The translations under genes were made by a program, and so were the position numbers. Positions 62,385 through 64,000 of a stretch of 64,000 nt of DNA are shown piece after piece. The notes under the pieces are model-generated. The model was not told the origin of the DNA, ran no database searches, and was given only the letters and a program-made list of their open reading frames with translations. The stretch comes from Pholis gunnellus (taxonomy: Eukaryota; Chordata; Actinopteri; Perciformes; Pholidae): positions 3,302,363 to 3,366,362 of the forward strand of contig OU342809.1 of assembly GCA_910591455.2 (NCBI GenBank), written 5' to 3'. The stretch's first letter is position 1. Every line of letters starts with the position of its first letter.

Positions 62385-62740
62385 TCAGGTCTGTGGTTAA
62401 CACAAGCGTCAGAGATTTTAACGCTTAGTTCAACGACATCAAATATATATAAAAGAAATTAGAATTTTGAAGGTTTTACGTGTCTTTAAAAGGCGGTTGC
62501 TAACAAGAGGCTAAATGACGCCACTAAACGTCATCATGCCGACCAGTCAAATCCTATAAAAGTGGTTTTTTTTATGATTATCTTGTTGAACAGAAAATGT
62601 AAGTATCTTAAACGTTTGTTTGCATTAGAGTTTATTTTCTGCAATAATCCTAAATCCATTGGATTTGTATCGAGGGAACCAGAGTGATGCTAACTTCAGG
62701 TTTGACCTAAATAAATACGTCATCCCTGCACCGCTCTGTA
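62385..62740. repeat. Dispersed repeat, copy 2 (partner at 43190-43346)
   Basis: It shares 'ggtctgtggttaa', 'gagggaaccag.gtg.tgctaac' and 'aaatacgtcatc..tgcacc' in the same order and orientation as 43190-43346, but with about 200 bp more between the blocks. The 69-codon ORF at 62659-62868 overlaps it and is not credible. Confidence 0.5.
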
Positions 62741-64000
62741 GGCAGATTATCAAGATTGGTCAGATTGCTGATCTGTTGACCCGACACAACTTGCTGTCTT
62801 GTAGTCTGTGGTTTTCAAACTACATGACTGACAGAAAGGGGGTCACACGCTACAAAGTCTCACTTTGAGACTTTTTGAGAAAGAGCCCCCCACTGGGAGA
62901 AACATGCTGAATCTTGTTCAAATAAAAGTGTTAATAAACAATTCAAATGTCAGCTTCTGCACAGATGTTCAGGAGGCTGATGGCTCCCCACACATTGATT
63001 GACGCTTTGCAGAGGCATTTTTTGTAGCTTTTGTTCTATAAATACGATAAAAGACGATTCATAAAGGTCAAGGGGAAGAAAGAAATCATTTAGAAAGACA
63101 TGCAGAATTCATGTGACACATAACTCCAAATACAAAAAGTTGTTTTATCTAATCAAAGTATTTTTGATGTTTTTGCTTCTGTCACATTTATGTCTCTCTG
63201 AACCATCGACTGCCTTCTCTTAAAGTGGAGGTATGTCCTTTATTCTTTTTAATGAGCGAGCACAGCGTGCGGAGGAATAAGGTTTAGTGACGTTTTAGGT
63301 CAATAAAAGCCAACAGCCGCCTGCTAATTAAAGAAGCTGGAATGGGAGTGAGGTAGGGGTGGGGGTGAGGGTGGGGGGGTTCAGGAAGCTTCACGGCTGC
63401 TGTTTTCTTTCCGATTATGGCAGCAGCGGTGGGCTGGTAATGAAGTAGCTGTGGCACGGCAGACGGGAGGCCGGCTAATGGTGGAGAGCTGCGGGGGGAC
63501 GACTTCAAAAGAAGCTGCTTGAGGAGCAGAGAGTAGTGCGCTGAGAGGAAGGGAGACGTTTTATGGCCAAACAAGAATGTCTGTGTAGTCTGGCTGGTTC
63601 AGTCTGGTCAGATAACAAGGAGCTTTTTTTTTAAAGTGGCTCTGTTGGGAAGAGGTCTGTTGGATGAACGGTCTGGTGTGGGAAAACGTAAGAAGAGGTC
63701 ATATTTCAGGGAGATAAAAACGAGCATGTTGATGGTTTAAGTCGCTCCGAAATGTAGCAGGACAAGGATTGTGACTGTGTGTTCGGGGAACCTTCCATTC
63801 ATTCTCCAACCCACAATAACATCGACCTCAATCTAACGTAAAAGCAGTGGATTGCGCCGGCGCTTTGTAAACTCATGCGGTTTACGAAGAGGAGATTTAC
63901 AAATCACCATCGAAATCTGAAGCATTTTACGTGTTTATTGTCTTGTTCAAGGACGCTTGGAATGTAGACACCAATCGAACTATCAGCCAAATACCTGGAT
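62741..64000. other. Intergenic, no gene seen
   Basis: The block at 63215-63560 is unique-looking and GC-balanced, with 'ctaattaaag' and 'ggctaatgg' words and no ORF of interest. It could be a conserved non-coding element, but this cannot be judged without alignment. Confidence 0.45.

Overview
The window is vertebrate nuclear DNA, almost certainly from a teleost and probably a percomorph fish. The evidence is intron-bearing genes with GT/AG splice sites, very abundant (CA)n/(TG)n microsatellites, several short dispersed repeat types common in percomorph genomes, and a poc1b-to-dusp6 gene order shared with other vertebrates. There are no operons, CRISPR arrays or bacterial features. The species cannot be named from the sequence alone.

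Layout. Positions 1-155 hold the last coding exon of poc1b (centriolar WD40 protein) on the plus strand, followed by a repeat-rich 3' UTR that may run to a poly(A) signal at 990-995. From about 1 kb to 28.8 kb I find no convincing gene, only microsatellites, poly-G/poly-C tracts, a broken LINE 3' end (about 9.53-10.2 kb) and dispersed repeats. The one complete gene is dusp6 (MKP-3), plus strand, coding exons 29603-30005, 30353-30787 and 32522-32835 (383 aa). It has a GC-rich, GA-repeat-bearing promoter, a TATA-like box at 29272, two upstream ORFs, and a 3' UTR that probably ends after the poly(A) signal at 34206. From about 34.2 kb to 64 kb there is again no recognisable protein-coding or structural RNA gene.

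Function. Dusp6 is a cytoplasmic phosphatase specific for ERK1/2 and a feedback inhibitor of FGF/RTK-ERK signalling. Poc1b is a centriole/basal-body protein; I see no functional link between the two beyond linkage. The long gene-free flanks fit a developmental gene with a large regulatory domain, but that is inference.

Notable points: two uORFs and two in-frame starts in dusp6, a TTAA-flanked MITE in dusp6 intron 2, a 145-bp perfect repeat between 15.3 and 35.7 kb, a ~185-bp tandem repeat family at two loci, an inverted repeat pair at 46 and 54 kb, and eight poly-G/C tracts of 17 bp or more. I found no clearly new biological system.
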